A stretch of DNA of 64,000 nucleotides from positions 3,812,001-3,876,000 of the forward strand of contig NZ_CP011032.1 of assembly GCF_002310815.1 (NCBI RefSeq), in the 5' to 3' direction. Source of the stretch: Pseudoalteromonas tunicata (GTDB taxonomy: Bacteria; Pseudomonadota; Gammaproteobacteria; Enterobacterales; Alteromonadaceae). The notes beneath the pieces are model-generated. The model had not been told where the DNA came from. It ran no database searches and was given only the letters and a program-made list of their open reading frames with translations. The translations under genes were made by a program, and so were the position numbers. Shown piece after piece: positions 1 to 10,629 of the stretch; within the stretch, counting starts at the first letter, position 1; every line of letters starts with the position of its first letter.

Positions 1-117
1 ATTTTGAGATGAATAGAAAATAAACACGTTTAAGCTGGTTTGCCGTCTTGCCGGTGTTTTAATTATCGAGACGCAGGTGTAATACAGGGTAAAAAAACTC
101 AGGTTCACATCCTATTT

Positions 118-248
118 TATACCCAATGGCTTTCAATATGCAGGTAGGCGGCTAGTGACTCAATCCTTGTGAGCATAGATACACGATGTGATCGAGGTGA
201 AGGCGCGCGGCCAACACCCCTGCATATTGAAAACGAAGGCTATAGGCT
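118..248 (+). repeat. MITE-like palindromic repeat, copy 1
   Basis: A unit of about 130 bp starts with TATACCC. Its outer arms are inverted repeats: TTTCAATATGCAGG near 131-144 and its complement CCTGCATATTGAAAA near 219-233. The core (around 153-205) closely matches a second unit at 46457-46582. The right end runs into a 7-bp tandem repeat of TATAGGC. No transposase is present, so this is a non-autonomous element or a structured intergenic repeat. It lies downstream of the XRE gene. Confidence 0.75.
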
Positions 249-278
249 ATAGGCTATACACCTGATTTTTGAGGCGAT

Positions 279-470
279 TTACTCTTCTTGAAAAATATCT
301 TCAATGGTTAAATTAAACAAGCGCGCCGCTTTAAATGCCAGTGGTAAGCTTGGGTCGAACTTACCTTTTTCGATAGCATTAATGGTTTGGCGCGATACAT
401 CGAGTAGCTCGGCTAACTTTGCCTGCGTCCAATCGCGCTCGGCACGCAATACCTTTAAGCGATTCTTCAT
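279..470 (-). CDS. Small XRE-family transcriptional regulator
   Basis: This 63-residue protein is almost entirely one Cro/C1-type helix-turn-helix. The recognition region reads LLDVSRQTINAIEKG at about residues 22-36, and the tail FNLTIEDIFQEE is typical of the short YozG-like group of stand-alone XRE regulators. The start codon overlaps the stop of the upstream membrane-protein gene by 4 bp (ATGA), so the two are translationally coupled in one operon. Pairs of a short XRE protein and a small membrane protein are common in bacteria, and the regulator most likely controls its own operon. The ligand or signal is unknown. Confidence 0.88.
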   Translation of the reverse strand: MKNRLKVLRAERDWTQAKLAELLDVSRQTINAIEKGKFDPSLPLAFKAARLFNLTIEDIFQEE

Positions 471-901
471 TCCTCGCCCTCATCGCAGCCGTATTTTTTC
501 TGCAAAATAAATGTTGAGACTAAATAAGTCAGTCCCATAAAAATCACTAAATGCGATATTTTGGCATCAAAAGCCACAATATGGCTATTACTCATAGTTT
601 CGTAAGCAATTCCCATCACCAATACTGAGCCTAACGTAATGGCCATGGCATTAAGTTGGAGTTTTTGCTGCATTTCATCAAGACCCAATAACTGGCGTTT
701 ATTGGCGAGGATCATACCAATGCCAATGGCGATATTCACCAAGAGTGCAATCACACTGATAATCACGGTTTCTTGCCACAAAAATTTAGGACCAAAAGAG
801 ACCAAAGCCAAGCTCAGTACCCAAGCTAACGTCCATTTTGCCAAACTTACGGTATTGTATTTATTTTTTTGCTGCCAACTCATTTCACTATTTGCATTCA
901 T
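467..901 (-). CDS. Small integral membrane protein, partner of the XRE regulator
   Basis: This 144-residue protein has four hydrophobic stretches (around residues 22-45, 47-65, 87-105 and 115-133) and a charged C-terminus ending KKYGCDEGEE. ATG at 901 is chosen because AGGTGG lies about 6 nt upstream; a GTG three codons earlier would sit on that ribosome binding site. I do not recognise a catalytic motif. The 4-bp overlap with the XRE gene suggests a co-regulated module, perhaps with the membrane protein sensing something for the regulator, but that role is inference. Confidence 0.8.
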   Translation of the reverse strand: MNANSEMSWQQKNKYNTVSLAKWTLAWVLSLALVSFGPKFLWQETVIISVIALLVNIAIGIGMILANKRQLLGLDEMQQKLQLNAMAITLGSVLVMGIAYETMSNSHIVAFDAKISHLVIFMGLTYLVSTFILQKKYGCDEGEE

Positions 902-936
902 TTTTGCCACCTTTAAAAGTAAAGTTTATTTGACTC

Positions 937-965
937 AATATTGCGCAACAAAACAACAAAGTCAA
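937..965 (-). promoter_or_regulatory. Candidate sigma-70 promoter of the membrane protein/XRE pair
   Basis: Reading the minus strand, TTGACT (965-960) and AATATT (942-937) are separated by 17 bp and lie 36-64 nt upstream of the ATG at 901. The -35 is good and the -10 is moderate. Confidence 0.35.
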
Positions 966-1095
966 GCAAGCTTTACAAAAAGAATGGTTTTATGTACTTT
1001 GAAATTAATATAACAGCTAAATATTTAGAGCGAAGAATAATCCCTTAATTAAACACCATGCAGCTTTAGCATTTGTTATTGAAAGAATTTTTACG

Positions 1096-1153
1096 ATAAA
1101 AAAGCAGCATATACCCAATATCAATGAAGATAATAGCTATAGTTATGCTGCTT
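1096..1153 (-). terminator. Probable intrinsic terminator of ptrB
   Basis: Perfect 10-bp inverted arms AAGCAGCATA (1102-1111) and TATGCTGCTT (1144-1153) enclose a long 32-nt loop. On the minus strand the second arm is followed by a run of T. It lies about 34 bp past the ptrB stop codon. Confidence 0.6.
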
Positions 1154-1186
1154 ATGTTTCCAGTTATCGCCTTAACAGCGAAAGAT

Positions 1187-3253
1187 TTATTTCTTGTCTT
1201 GTAACAAACCAATAAAAAAGGCCAGCTCTAAGGCCTCTTCTTTTAAGCGATTAAAACGACCGGATGCACCTCCGTGGCCTGCATCCATATCGGTTTTAAA
1301 CAGTAATAAATTATTATTGGTTTTTAATTCACGTAATTTCGCCACCCACTTCATCGGCTCCCAGTATTGCACCTGCGAATCATGAAAACCGGTTGTCACT
1401 AAAATATTGGGGTAATCTTGCGCGCGAATATTATCGTATGGCGAATAGGCCAAAATCGTCTTGTAGGCATCAACATCATTTGGATTACCCCATTCGTCAT
1501 ATTCGTTGGTTGTGAGTGGAATACTCTCATCAAGCATGGTGGTGAGCACATCTAAAAAAGGCACCTGACAACAAATACCTTTGTACAAATGAGGCGCTTG
1601 ATTTGCTACTGCCCCCATCAATAAACCACCGGCACTGGCACCAGAAGCAAATACTTTATCTGCGTGGGCATAACCTTGCTGCACTAAGGCTTGTGTAACA
1701 TCGACAAAATCATTAAAGGTATTTTGTTTATGCGCTTTTTTACCTTGCTCGTACCAATCTCGGCCCAACATTTCGGAGCCACGAATATGGGCAATGGCGT
1801 AAACAAAACCACGGTCGAGTAAACTTAATGCATTGACCGAAAAGCTGGCATCAAAGGTAATGCCATAAGCCCCATAACCATTTAATAGCATTGGGTTTTG
1901 GCCATTTTTGCCAAACATATCTTTGCGATAAACCAAGGATACCGGCACTTCAACGCCATCGCGTGCTTTAATAAAAATACGCTCAGCTTGGTACAGCGCA
2001 CTGTCAAAATCTCCCAGTACTTTTTGCTGCTTTAGCACAGTACTTTGCCCTGTCGCTAAATCAAACTCTAACAATGAACCCGGTGTTGTTAAACTGGAGT
2101 AATATAAACGGGCTTTATTACTGTCTGGCTCTGGGTTTTCACCTAGCCCAGCGTAATAACATGCATCGTTAAATTCAAGTGGATACGAGCTGCCATCAGC
2201 TTGATAAACCACAAACCGAATTTGTCCTTTTTCGCGCTCAGTGACAACTTTAAACTCATTAAATAACTCAACACATTCCAACATGACATCATCACGATGC
2301 GCTATAAGTTCTTGCCATAACGCCTGCTGATGAATTGTCGTATTATTAGCCGTCATTAAACGAAAGTTTTTAGCTTGCCAGTTGGTGACTATGTAAAAGG
2401 TATCGCCTAATTTGTCGGCATCGTATTCGTGGCCTTTGACTCGCGGGCACAATTGCACAAACTCACCATGACAATTATTGGCATCGAGCACCCACGTATC
2501 GCTGGTTTCTGTCGCTTCTAAATCAAGCATTATCAAGCTTTCATCACGGCTTTTACCCAAACCCATAAAAAAGCTGTCGTCTTGCTCTTCAAAAACTAAA
2601 ACATCATCGGCTTGAGAGGTGCCTAATACATGGCGATACACTTGTGAGCCAAGTAAAGTTTTTAAATCTTTTTTGACATAAAAAACCGTTTTATTGTCAT
2701 TGGCCCACACCGCTTGGCCTTCGGTATTTTCGAGTACGTCATCAAGCAATGTGTTGGTGGTTAAATCTTTAAAACGAATGGTGTAAATGCGACGGCTATC
2801 AGTATCTTCTGAGTACGATAGTAATTGATCATTAGGGCTAATAGAAAACTCGCCCAAATCGTAATATTCATGCTCTTGCGCCAACGTATTACTATCGAGT
2901 AACAATTGCTTATTGGTTGCATGACCATCATCGGCGCGGTAATAACGGGCAAATTCCTCTTCACCGCTAATTTCTGAGCTGTACCAATAGGCGCCATCTT
3001 TGACGGGCACTGTACTGTCGTCTTTGACAATACGGCCTTTTAATTCGGTAAATAAATCTTGCTCAAGCTCCTGATAAGGACTCATTTGCGCATCACAATA
3101 CGCATTTTCGGCCTCTAAGTGGGCAATAATCTTAGGGTCTTGTCGTTCATCATCTCGCATCCAATAATAATTATCACAGCGACTATGTTGGTGATGGGTC
3201 ATTACATGGGGTTGTTTTACTGCGACAGGGGCACTAAGGGTCGATTTCGCCAC
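1187..3253 (-). CDS. ptrB: Oligopeptidase B (prolyl oligopeptidase family S9A)
   Basis: This 688-residue serine peptidase cleaves short peptides after Arg or Lys and is expected in the cytoplasm or periplasm. An N-terminal beta-propeller (about 70-400) is followed by an alpha/beta-hydrolase domain. The nucleophile is Ser540 in GASAGG, with Asp625 in GFHDSQ and His660 in DAGHGG. These are each offset by 8 from the E. coli PtrB triad as I recall it. The YDEWGNP motif and the N-terminal DNYYWMRDD are also family hallmarks. Length matches the family (about 690). The start is GTG with a weak GGA upstream. The gene is monocistronic, between two terminators. No clear signal peptide is seen. Confidence 0.95.
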   Translation of the reverse strand: MAKSTLSAPVAVKQPHVMTHHQHSRCDNYYWMRDDERQDPKIIAHLEAENAYCDAQMSPYQELEQDLFTELKGRIVKDDSTVPVKDGAYWYSSEISGEEEFARYYRADDGHATNKQLLLDSNTLAQEHEYYDLGEFSISPNDQLLSYSEDTDSRRIYTIRFKDLTTNTLLDDVLENTEGQAVWANDNKTVFYVKKDLKTLLGSQVYRHVLGTSQADDVLVFEEQDDSFFMGLGKSRDESLIMLDLEATETSDTWVLDANNCHGEFVQLCPRVKGHEYDADKLGDTFYIVTNWQAKNFRLMTANNTTIHQQALWQELIAHRDDVMLECVELFNEFKVVTEREKGQIRFVVYQADGSSYPLEFNDACYYAGLGENPEPDSNKARLYYSSLTTPGSLLEFDLATGQSTVLKQQKVLGDFDSALYQAERIFIKARDGVEVPVSLVYRKDMFGKNGQNPMLLNGYGAYGITFDASFSVNALSLLDRGFVYAIAHIRGSEMLGRDWYEQGKKAHKQNTFNDFVDVTQALVQQGYAHADKVFASGASAGGLLMGAVANQAPHLYKGICCQVPFLDVLTTMLDESIPLTTNEYDEWGNPNDVDAYKTILAYSPYDNIRAQDYPNILVTTGFHDSQVQYWEPMKWVAKLRELKTNNNLLLFKTDMDAGHGGASGRFNRLKEEALELAFFIGLLQDKK

Positions 3254-3308
3254 TAACTTATTTCCAAAACAAGAATATTAAAGTGGCAGCATTTTACCCA
3301 ATCTAACA

Positions 3309-3339
3309 AAAAAAGCCCGTGATAATCTACCACGGGCTT
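3309..3339 (-). terminator. Intrinsic terminator of the GbpA-like gene
   Basis: The 9-bp stem AAGCCCGTG (3313-3321) pairs with CACGGGCTT (3331-3339) around a 9-nt loop. On the minus strand it is followed by a run of seven T. It lies about 70 bp downstream of the stop codon at 3412 and upstream of ptrB, so it separates the two transcripts. Confidence 0.85.
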
Positions 3340-3411
3340 CGGGGGATAATAACAATCAGCCTCTTACGAGATAAATTGCCTATTACTTAAGGGAAAGTAA
3401 TGCGTTAAAAC

Positions 3412-4008
3412 TCATTCACATAACACAATTTCTTGCGCTAAATGCCAAGCAAGCGTCCAGTTTTTGCCTAATCCTGGCTCATATTGCTCATCCATGTGCG
3501 CACCTAATCGGCAAAACTCGGTATATGGCCAAGGTTTACAACAATAAATTTTTCCAGTTTTAGGATGAAAAACCCGATCGCCAGCACGGTAATCGTTGCG
3601 AAACTGTGGAAAAACATAGTCATAGTGTTCTGCAGATTGCTCTAAAGATGCTGTACGCTGTTTTTTTATGTAAAACCGAATTTGCGCACGCTCTATACCA
3701 CTGCCTTCAAGGGCGAAAATATTGTTTTCGCCATAGCTTGGTACAATACCCAGCTCTGGGTAATGTCGGCCCGCTTGTAGTACTTTAAAATGCTTATTGA
3801 TATGTTCAGACAATAATTTTGGCCAAATATGGGCCTCACCTTCATTAGCTTGCGTAATATCAAAAGCGACCGAAAGCTCAGATAGCTCACCCTTAACATC
3901 AAATAATTCCAGTTTAACTGTATCGCCTTTTTGTAATCGCTGATTATTTTCAATCGAATGGATCACCGACCAATCACCTGGTAGCAACCCTGCTAAAACC
4001 TTAACCAT
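3412..4008 (-). CDS. GbpA-like chitin-binding protein lacking the LPMO domain and signal peptide
   Basis: This 198-residue protein resembles only the C-terminal part of GbpA-type chitin-binding proteins. Residues about 1-105 (LPGDWSVIH, LQKGDTVKLELFD, HIWPKLLSEHIN) look like the GbpA middle domain. Residues about 135-190 (FPQFRNDYRAGDRVF, YCCKPWPYTEFC, YEPGLGKNWTLAWHL) look like the GbpA/CBM73-type chitin-binding module. The copper-binding AA10 lytic polysaccharide monooxygenase domain that normally comes first is absent, and there is no signal peptide. An in-frame stop lies 7 codons upstream of the ATG, while AAAGGGGG gives a plausible ribosome binding site. A GEMM riboswitch lies about 140 nt upstream. 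It is best read as a 5'-deleted remnant of a gbpA gene, possibly still translated. Confidence 0.75.
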   Translation of the reverse strand: MVKVLAGLLPGDWSVIHSIENNQRLQKGDTVKLELFDVKGELSELSVAFDITQANEGEAHIWPKLLSEHINKHFKVLQAGRHYPELGIVPSYGENNIFALEGSGIERAQIRFYIKKQRTASLEQSAEHYDYVFPQFRNDYRAGDRVFHPKTGKIYCCKPWPYTEFCRLGAHMDEQYEPGLGKNWTLAWHLAQEIVLCE

Positions 4009-4147
4009 GAAAGCAGCCCCCTTTGGCTAATAAGGTGAAAACACCATGCCATGCACCATTTAATATGTATAAAAATAAGAATTTGGCAGAAAAGCTAAAG
4101 GCGCGTTTGTAATAAAACGAGGCACTCAGGCACAACTCAATAAGTTG

Positions 4148-4238
4148 CGGCAACCCCGCTATCATGATCATAAAATGATGGTAGACCGGAAGCTTTGCGT
4201 CCTAACCTTTCGGTTAGTTTGCCAAATAGGTGCAAATG
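4148..4238 (-). ncRNA. Cyclic-di-GMP-I (GEMM) riboswitch
   Basis: Read on the minus strand, the element has the GEMM-I order. GGCAAAC is followed by a 6-bp hairpin CTAACC/GGTTAG closed by a GAAA tetraloop (4202-4217), the conserved GGACGCAAAGC (4192-4202), a TCCGG segment, and a second stem-loop ending in AGCGGGGTTGCCG (4148-4163). These match conserved blocks of the Vibrio cholerae Vc1/Vc2 aptamers. It lies in the leader of the GbpA-like gene, and Vc1 in Vibrio sits upstream of gbpA. The expression platform is not obvious; CAACT/AGTTG just downstream may form a small switching stem. The fold was judged by eye. Confidence 0.9.
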
Positions 4239-4358
4239 ATAATCAAACCACCTAAAAAATCAAACAAAAATATTACATTAAGATTAAAAACCAAACTTAA
4301 TCACTAGATTTAAATGATTGGCTAACCCAATTTAATTGCATACAATAGACCGAAATAA

Positions 4359-6788
<2,430 letters not shown>

Positions 6789-6887
6789 TGAACTGAGATT
6801 AATAACAAATGCTTACAGTATTAAAACTAGAAACAAGCGTATAATTGGGCTGTATTTGGCGAAAAAGCATTAATCAGAGAGCGTATT

Positions 6888-7820
6888 ATGAATATTAAGT
6901 TTGTTATTGGATTGGTCAGTGGCTTCATTTTAGGATTTTGTTTAAATCAGTACCTGACTACACACTCTGATACACAACCCTTAACAGCTGCCAATCAACC
7001 GTTAACAGCGACACCCACTCTTTCGCAGCAAGAACAAGAAATGCGATCACTCTCTAAAGATTTATTTTTCCCTGACACTTTAGAATCGAAACAGCCAGTT
7101 TACACTGAGGAAACTACAGAGGTAGCGCAAGAAAAACTTGAGAACGAAGCGGCTGAAAACCACCCTCTACAAGAAAAATATGCCGCCATGGATGCACACT
7201 TTCAAAGTATTGAATTTACGAAAGCAGCCTCACAACTTGATTTAGCTAACGCACTACCTGAACTCACACTTGCATTAGCCTTATCAGACGAACAAGCACA
7301 GGCGCTTACAAAATTATTAAATGAAAAAAACGATGCTGAAATCGAACTACTGAATCCTTATTATCAAAGCAAAATGCAAGATATGGACGCCAATCCATTT
7401 ATTGACCCTCAGAATGAACAAGCCGAGCTTGATAATTTGAATTTAGAACGTGATGCAATTAACCAACGCTTCACTTCAAAACTCAGTCAGCATTTAAGTG
7501 ATCAACAAATCACTCGTTATCATCAATTTGAACAACAAAAATTAGCGCAACAAGCTCAATACAATCAGTTTTTTAGCAGCCAAAGTTATTTTGCGATGTT
7601 ACCTTCACTGGATGCCAGCCAAAAACAAGTTATTTTAGATTTACATCAACAAGCATATGAGCAACAACTCACCAACCTAGAGGTTAAAATAGGTTCATTT
7701 GGTACTGCGCACCCACAAAATAATGAGGTTAACTTTTTTCAAAATATTGATATGCAAATAAATCAAATCTTAACTGCCGAACAATTAGCGACCAAAAAGA
7801 AATTAGAGCAACCTTATTAA
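6888..7820 (+). CDS. Membrane-anchored, glutamine-rich protein of unknown function
   Basis: This 310-residue protein has one N-terminal transmembrane helix (residues 5-22, VIGLVSGFILGFCLNQYL), a low-complexity linker (about 30-95), and a helical, Gln-rich periplasmic part. The segment LSDEQAQALTKLLNEKND and a later LDASQKQVILDLHQQ recall the LTxxQ-type helices of Spy/CpxP-like envelope chaperones, but the match is by eye and weak. GAGAG precedes the ATG. It is convergent with the AraC gene with a 5-bp gap and no terminator between them. Confidence 0.75.
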   Translation: MNIKFVIGLVSGFILGFCLNQYLTTHSDTQPLTAANQPLTATPTLSQQEQEMRSLSKDLFFPDTLESKQPVYTEETTEVAQEKLENEAAENHPLQEKYAAMDAHFQSIEFTKAASQLDLANALPELTLALALSDEQAQALTKLLNEKNDAEIELLNPYYQSKMQDMDANPFIDPQNEQAELDNLNLERDAINQRFTSKLSQHLSDQQITRYHQFEQQKLAQQAQYNQFFSSQSYFAMLPSLDASQKQVILDLHQQAYEQQLTNLEVKIGSFGTAHPQNNEVNFFQNIDMQINQILTAEQLATKKKLEQPY

Positions 7821-7825
7821 ACAAG

Positions 7826-8740
7826 CTAAGTTTGCGCTTGTTGAAACTGCTTAGGACTTAAACCAAACATACTTTTAAAGCGGCGGCTAAAATGACTTGG
7901 GTCCACAAAGCCACTGTCATAGCAGGCGCGGGTTATATTAGCGCCATGCTTGATTTTATCTGCCGCAAAGCTTAAACGCTGCTCCAATAAAAATGCTTGT
8001 GGAGTGCTATTTAAATGCTTTTTAAATAAACCATATAACCTACTGCGACCTACACAAGCAACCTTACAAACTTCTTCAATTTCAATCTGTTGATGTAAAT
8101 TACGCTGCATATAAGCAAGTGCAGCATGCAGTGGTGTTAGCTCAGGGTCGCGCTGCACATGTTGTAAAAACATCGCCCGCGCTTTAACTCGAAATAAGCG
8201 CACAATTAATTCGCTGATCCCTAAATCAAGTAGCAAGCCCCTGTCGTCGGGTTCTTCATAACACACCTGAGTTAGACGCTGATAAAGCGCCTGTGTTGCC
8301 TGTGTATTATCAAGTTGCAAGGTTGCCTGCGCCGATAAACTTGGCGGCTGCTCTAATGCTAAACGTTCAACAACTTGCTGAATTTTTTTACTATCAATCT
8401 CAATGGTTAGACACGAGGTTGGTGCTTGCCAACTGGCGGTAGGAAAATCAATTGCAACCTCTTCACCCGCAGCAATCATAAAGCTTTGACCAGGCACAAA
8501 ACGCTGCCCTTGATCAAACGAAGTATGATGCATTACTTTTTCACCTGATGACATAGCACACAGCATCAGCTGCTCGGTTTTAAAAGGCACGTGATGAGCA
8601 GTTTGATAAGTGTCGTACAAACAAATTTGCACATCATCACTATTAAAAACAGTGCGATTATCAATCAGCGTCTGAATGTTTTTGCTGCGGATCAACTGTG
8701 CCATACCTTGTCCTGATGCTAAAAAGTCAAAATCCAGCAT
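7826..8740 (-). CDS. AraC-family transcriptional activator next to the aldehyde dehydrogenase
   Basis: This 304-residue regulator has an N-terminal AraC-binding-like domain (about 40-180) and a C-terminal double helix-turn-helix (about 205-302). The DNA-binding part has VCKVACVGRSRLYGLFKKHL for the first motif and ITRACYDSGFVDPSHFSRRF with FGLSPKQF for the second, the usual AraC signature. It is divergent from the aldehyde dehydrogenase gene across a 106-bp region holding an inverted repeat, so it probably activates that gene in response to an aldehyde or alcohol. No strong ribosome binding site is seen, so the start is not certain; ATG at 8704 is an alternative. Confidence 0.9.
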   Translation of the reverse strand: MLDFDFLASGQGMAQLIRSKNIQTLIDNRTVFNSDDVQICLYDTYQTAHHVPFKTEQLMLCAMSSGEKVMHHTSFDQGQRFVPGQSFMIAAGEEVAIDFPTASWQAPTSCLTIEIDSKKIQQVVERLALEQPPSLSAQATLQLDNTQATQALYQRLTQVCYEEPDDRGLLLDLGISELIVRLFRVKARAMFLQHVQRDPELTPLHAALAYMQRNLHQQIEIEEVCKVACVGRSRLYGLFKKHLNSTPQAFLLEQRLSFAADKIKHGANITRACYDSGFVDPSHFSRRFKSMFGLSPKQFQQAQT

Positions 8741-8775
8741 GGCTGAAAAATGGACAGTCAGTCAAGTTTTTTGCA

Positions 8776-8811
8776 CCTAGCGACAAGTAGACCTTAGTCC
8801 AAAGCGCTAGG
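8776..8811. promoter_or_regulatory. Inverted repeat in the AraC/aldehyde dehydrogenase divergent region
   Basis: CCTAGCG (8776-8782) and CGCTAGG (8805-8811) form perfect 7-bp arms around 22 bp, centred between the two start codons. The roughly 29-bp spacing of half-sites, nearly three helical turns, suits a regulator dimer. It is a candidate operator for the adjacent AraC protein. Confidence 0.45.
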
Positions 8812-8846
8812 CTGGGTATGGAACTCTCACAATTGGAAACATAACA

Positions 8847-10367
8847 ATGATCTATAAAAATCCTGGCCAACCGGGCTCTCTCGTTTCATTTAAATCACAT
8901 TATGGTAATTTTATTGGCGGTAAATGGGTTGAACCCGTTGATGGCCACTATTTTGAAAATATCAGCCCAGTCACAGGTGAAGTAATTTGTAAAATTCCAC
9001 GCTCAAACGAAAAAGACATCAACCTAGCCCTTGATGCCGCCCACGCTGCAAAAGATGCATGGGGTAAAACCTCCGTTACAGAGCGCAGTAATTTATTGCT
9101 TAAAATCGCCGATCGGATTGAGCAAAACCTCGAAATGCTAGCAGTAGCCGAAACTTGGGATAACGGTAAAGCGGTGCGCGAAACCTTAGCTGCCGATTTA
9201 CCGTTGTGTGTTGATCACTTTCGCTATTATGCCGGCTGCATTCGCAGCCAAGAAGGTTCGATAGGCCAAATTGACGAACAAACCGTTGCCTATCATTTTC
9301 ATGAACCGCTTGGAGTGGTTGGTCAAATAATTCCTTGGAACTTCCCATTACTCATGGCGGCTTGGAAATTAGCACCTGCACTGGTTACAGGCAATTGTGT
9401 GGTCCTCAAACCAGCAGAACAAACTCCAGTATCGATTTTAAAACTAATAGAAGTGATTGAAGATTTACTACCTGCGGGCATTTTAAATGTGGTTAACGGT
9501 TTTGGCAAAGAAGCTGGTGAAGCACTGGCAACTAGCAAGCGTATCGCCAAAATTGCTTTTACAGGCTCAACACCTGTTGGAGCGCATATCCTAAAATGCG
9601 CTGCCGAAAACATTATTCCTTCAACTGTTGAGCTTGGTGGGAAATCCCCAAACATTTATTTCAATGATGTTATGAACCAAAGTGAAGAATACATCAGCAA
9701 ATGTATTGAAGGCGCGGTGCTGGCCTTTTTCAACCAAGGTGAGGTTTGTACTTGTCCATCGCGCTTGTTGATCCAAGAAGATATTTACGACGCCTTTATC
9801 GCCAAAGTGATTGAGCGTACAGCACAAATCAAACGCGGTAACCCACTAGACAGTGACACCATGGTGGGTGCACAAGCATCACAACAACAGTTTGATAAAA
9901 TTTTAAGCTATCTTGAAATCGGCAAACAAGAAGGCGCGCATGTATTGATCGGTGGCGGCATTGAGGCCATTAGCGATGATTTATCAAAAGGCTTTTATGT
10001 GCAACCAACTTTATTTAAAGGTAACAATTCAATGCGGGTTTTCCGCGAAGAGATTTTTGGTCCTGTGGTCAGTGTCACCACGTTTAAAGATGAAGCAGAA
10101 GCAATTGCAATCGCCAATGATACCGAATTTGGTCTAGGCGCTGGCCTTTGGACCAAAGACATGAACCTTGCCTATCGTATGGGTCGCGCCATTGAAGCAG
10201 GCCGTGTGTGGACCAATTGCTATCATCATTACCCGGCACACGCTGCTTTTGGTGGTTACAAAAAATCAGGGGTTGGCCGCGAAACTCATAAGATGATGCT
10301 CGATCATTATCAAAATACCAAAAACCTCTTGGTTAGTTATGCCGACAGTCCACTTGGTTTCTTCTAA
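8847..10367 (+). CDS. NAD(P)-dependent aldehyde dehydrogenase (AldB/ExaC type)
   Basis: This 506-residue soluble enzyme oxidises an aldehyde to the acid. It has the typical order: [17 protein letters not shown] for cofactor binding, [16 protein letters not shown], the general base Glu262 in VELGGKSP, and the catalytic Cys301 in [18 protein letters not shown] and a C-terminal [14 protein letters not shown] complete the family pattern. Length and the N-terminus ([12 protein letters not shown]) fit the ExaC/AldB/AcoD group, which oxidises acetaldehyde and similar short aldehydes. The divergent AraC gene is the likely activator. A terminator follows at 10522. Confidence 0.93.
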   Translation: MIYKNPGQPGSLVSFKSHYGNFIGGKWVEPVDGHYFENISPVTGEVICKIPRSNEKDINLALDAAHAAKDAWGKTSVTERSNLLLKIADRIEQNLEMLAVAETWDNGKAVRETLAADLPLCVDHFRYYAGCIRSQEGSIGQIDEQTVAYHFHEPLGVVGQIIPWNFPLLMAAWKLAPALVTGNCVVLKPAEQTPVSILKLIEVIEDLLPAGILNVVNGFGKEAGEALATSKRIAKIAFTGSTPVGAHILKCAAENIIPSTVELGGKSPNIYFNDVMNQSEEYISKCIEGAVLAFFNQGEVCTCPSRLLIQEDIYDAFIAKVIERTAQIKRGNPLDSDTMVGAQASQQQFDKILSYLEIGKQEGAHVLIGGGIEAISDDLSKGFYVQPTLFKGNNSMRVFREEIFGPVVSVTTFKDEAEAIAIANDTEFGLGAGLWTKDMNLAYRMGRAIEAGRVWTNCYHHYPAHAAFGGYKKSGVGRETHKMMLDHYQNTKNLLVSYADSPLGFF

Positions 10368-10521
10368 TTCACCTTAGTTGTAGATGAGAGATTGGCGCGA
10401 GCCTATTGCAGGGTAATCACGCTCAGTTAGCGTTGAAAATAGCAGCCTGAGATAGATTTAATATCTAGGATTAAGCTTAAGTAAGATATTTAACACCTAA
10501 TAAATCCCTCCAACCAACGTC

Positions 10522-10546
10522 AAAGCCATGCATTGCATGGCTTTTT
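10522..10546 (+). terminator. Terminator of the aldehyde dehydrogenase gene
   Basis: The palindrome AAAGCCATGC/GCATGGCTTT (10522-10531 and 10535-10544) is followed by a short T run. It lies 155 bp past the stop codon. The 10368-10521 stretch holds nothing recognisable. Confidence 0.75.
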
Positions 10547-10573
10547 ATTATTAAAAATACAGTTACGGCCAAT

Positions 10574-10604
10574 AAAAAAGGGCTGCATTTATGCAGCCCT
10601 TTTG
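10574..10604 (-). terminator. Terminator of the RND efflux operon
   Basis: AAAAGGGCTGCAT pairs with ATGCAGCCCTTTT around a short loop. The minus strand ends in a run of T. It lies 26 bp beyond the stop of the RND pump gene and can work in both directions. Confidence 0.85.
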
Positions 10605-10629
10605 ATAATTACACTAATGATGAGGTGAA

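Noticed and set aside
2761..3030. A frame inside ptrB in another phase.
   Set aside because: It is a shadow of the highly conserved ptrB coding frame and has no start signal.
4027..4059. A ten-codon frame, M-V-H-G-M-V-F-S-P-Y, between the riboswitch and the GbpA-like gene resembles the HG-x-V start of mature LPMO proteins.
   Set aside because: It is too short, has an in-frame stop just before it, no signal peptide, and is in a different frame from the gene. A chance match cannot be excluded, so it is not called a remnant.
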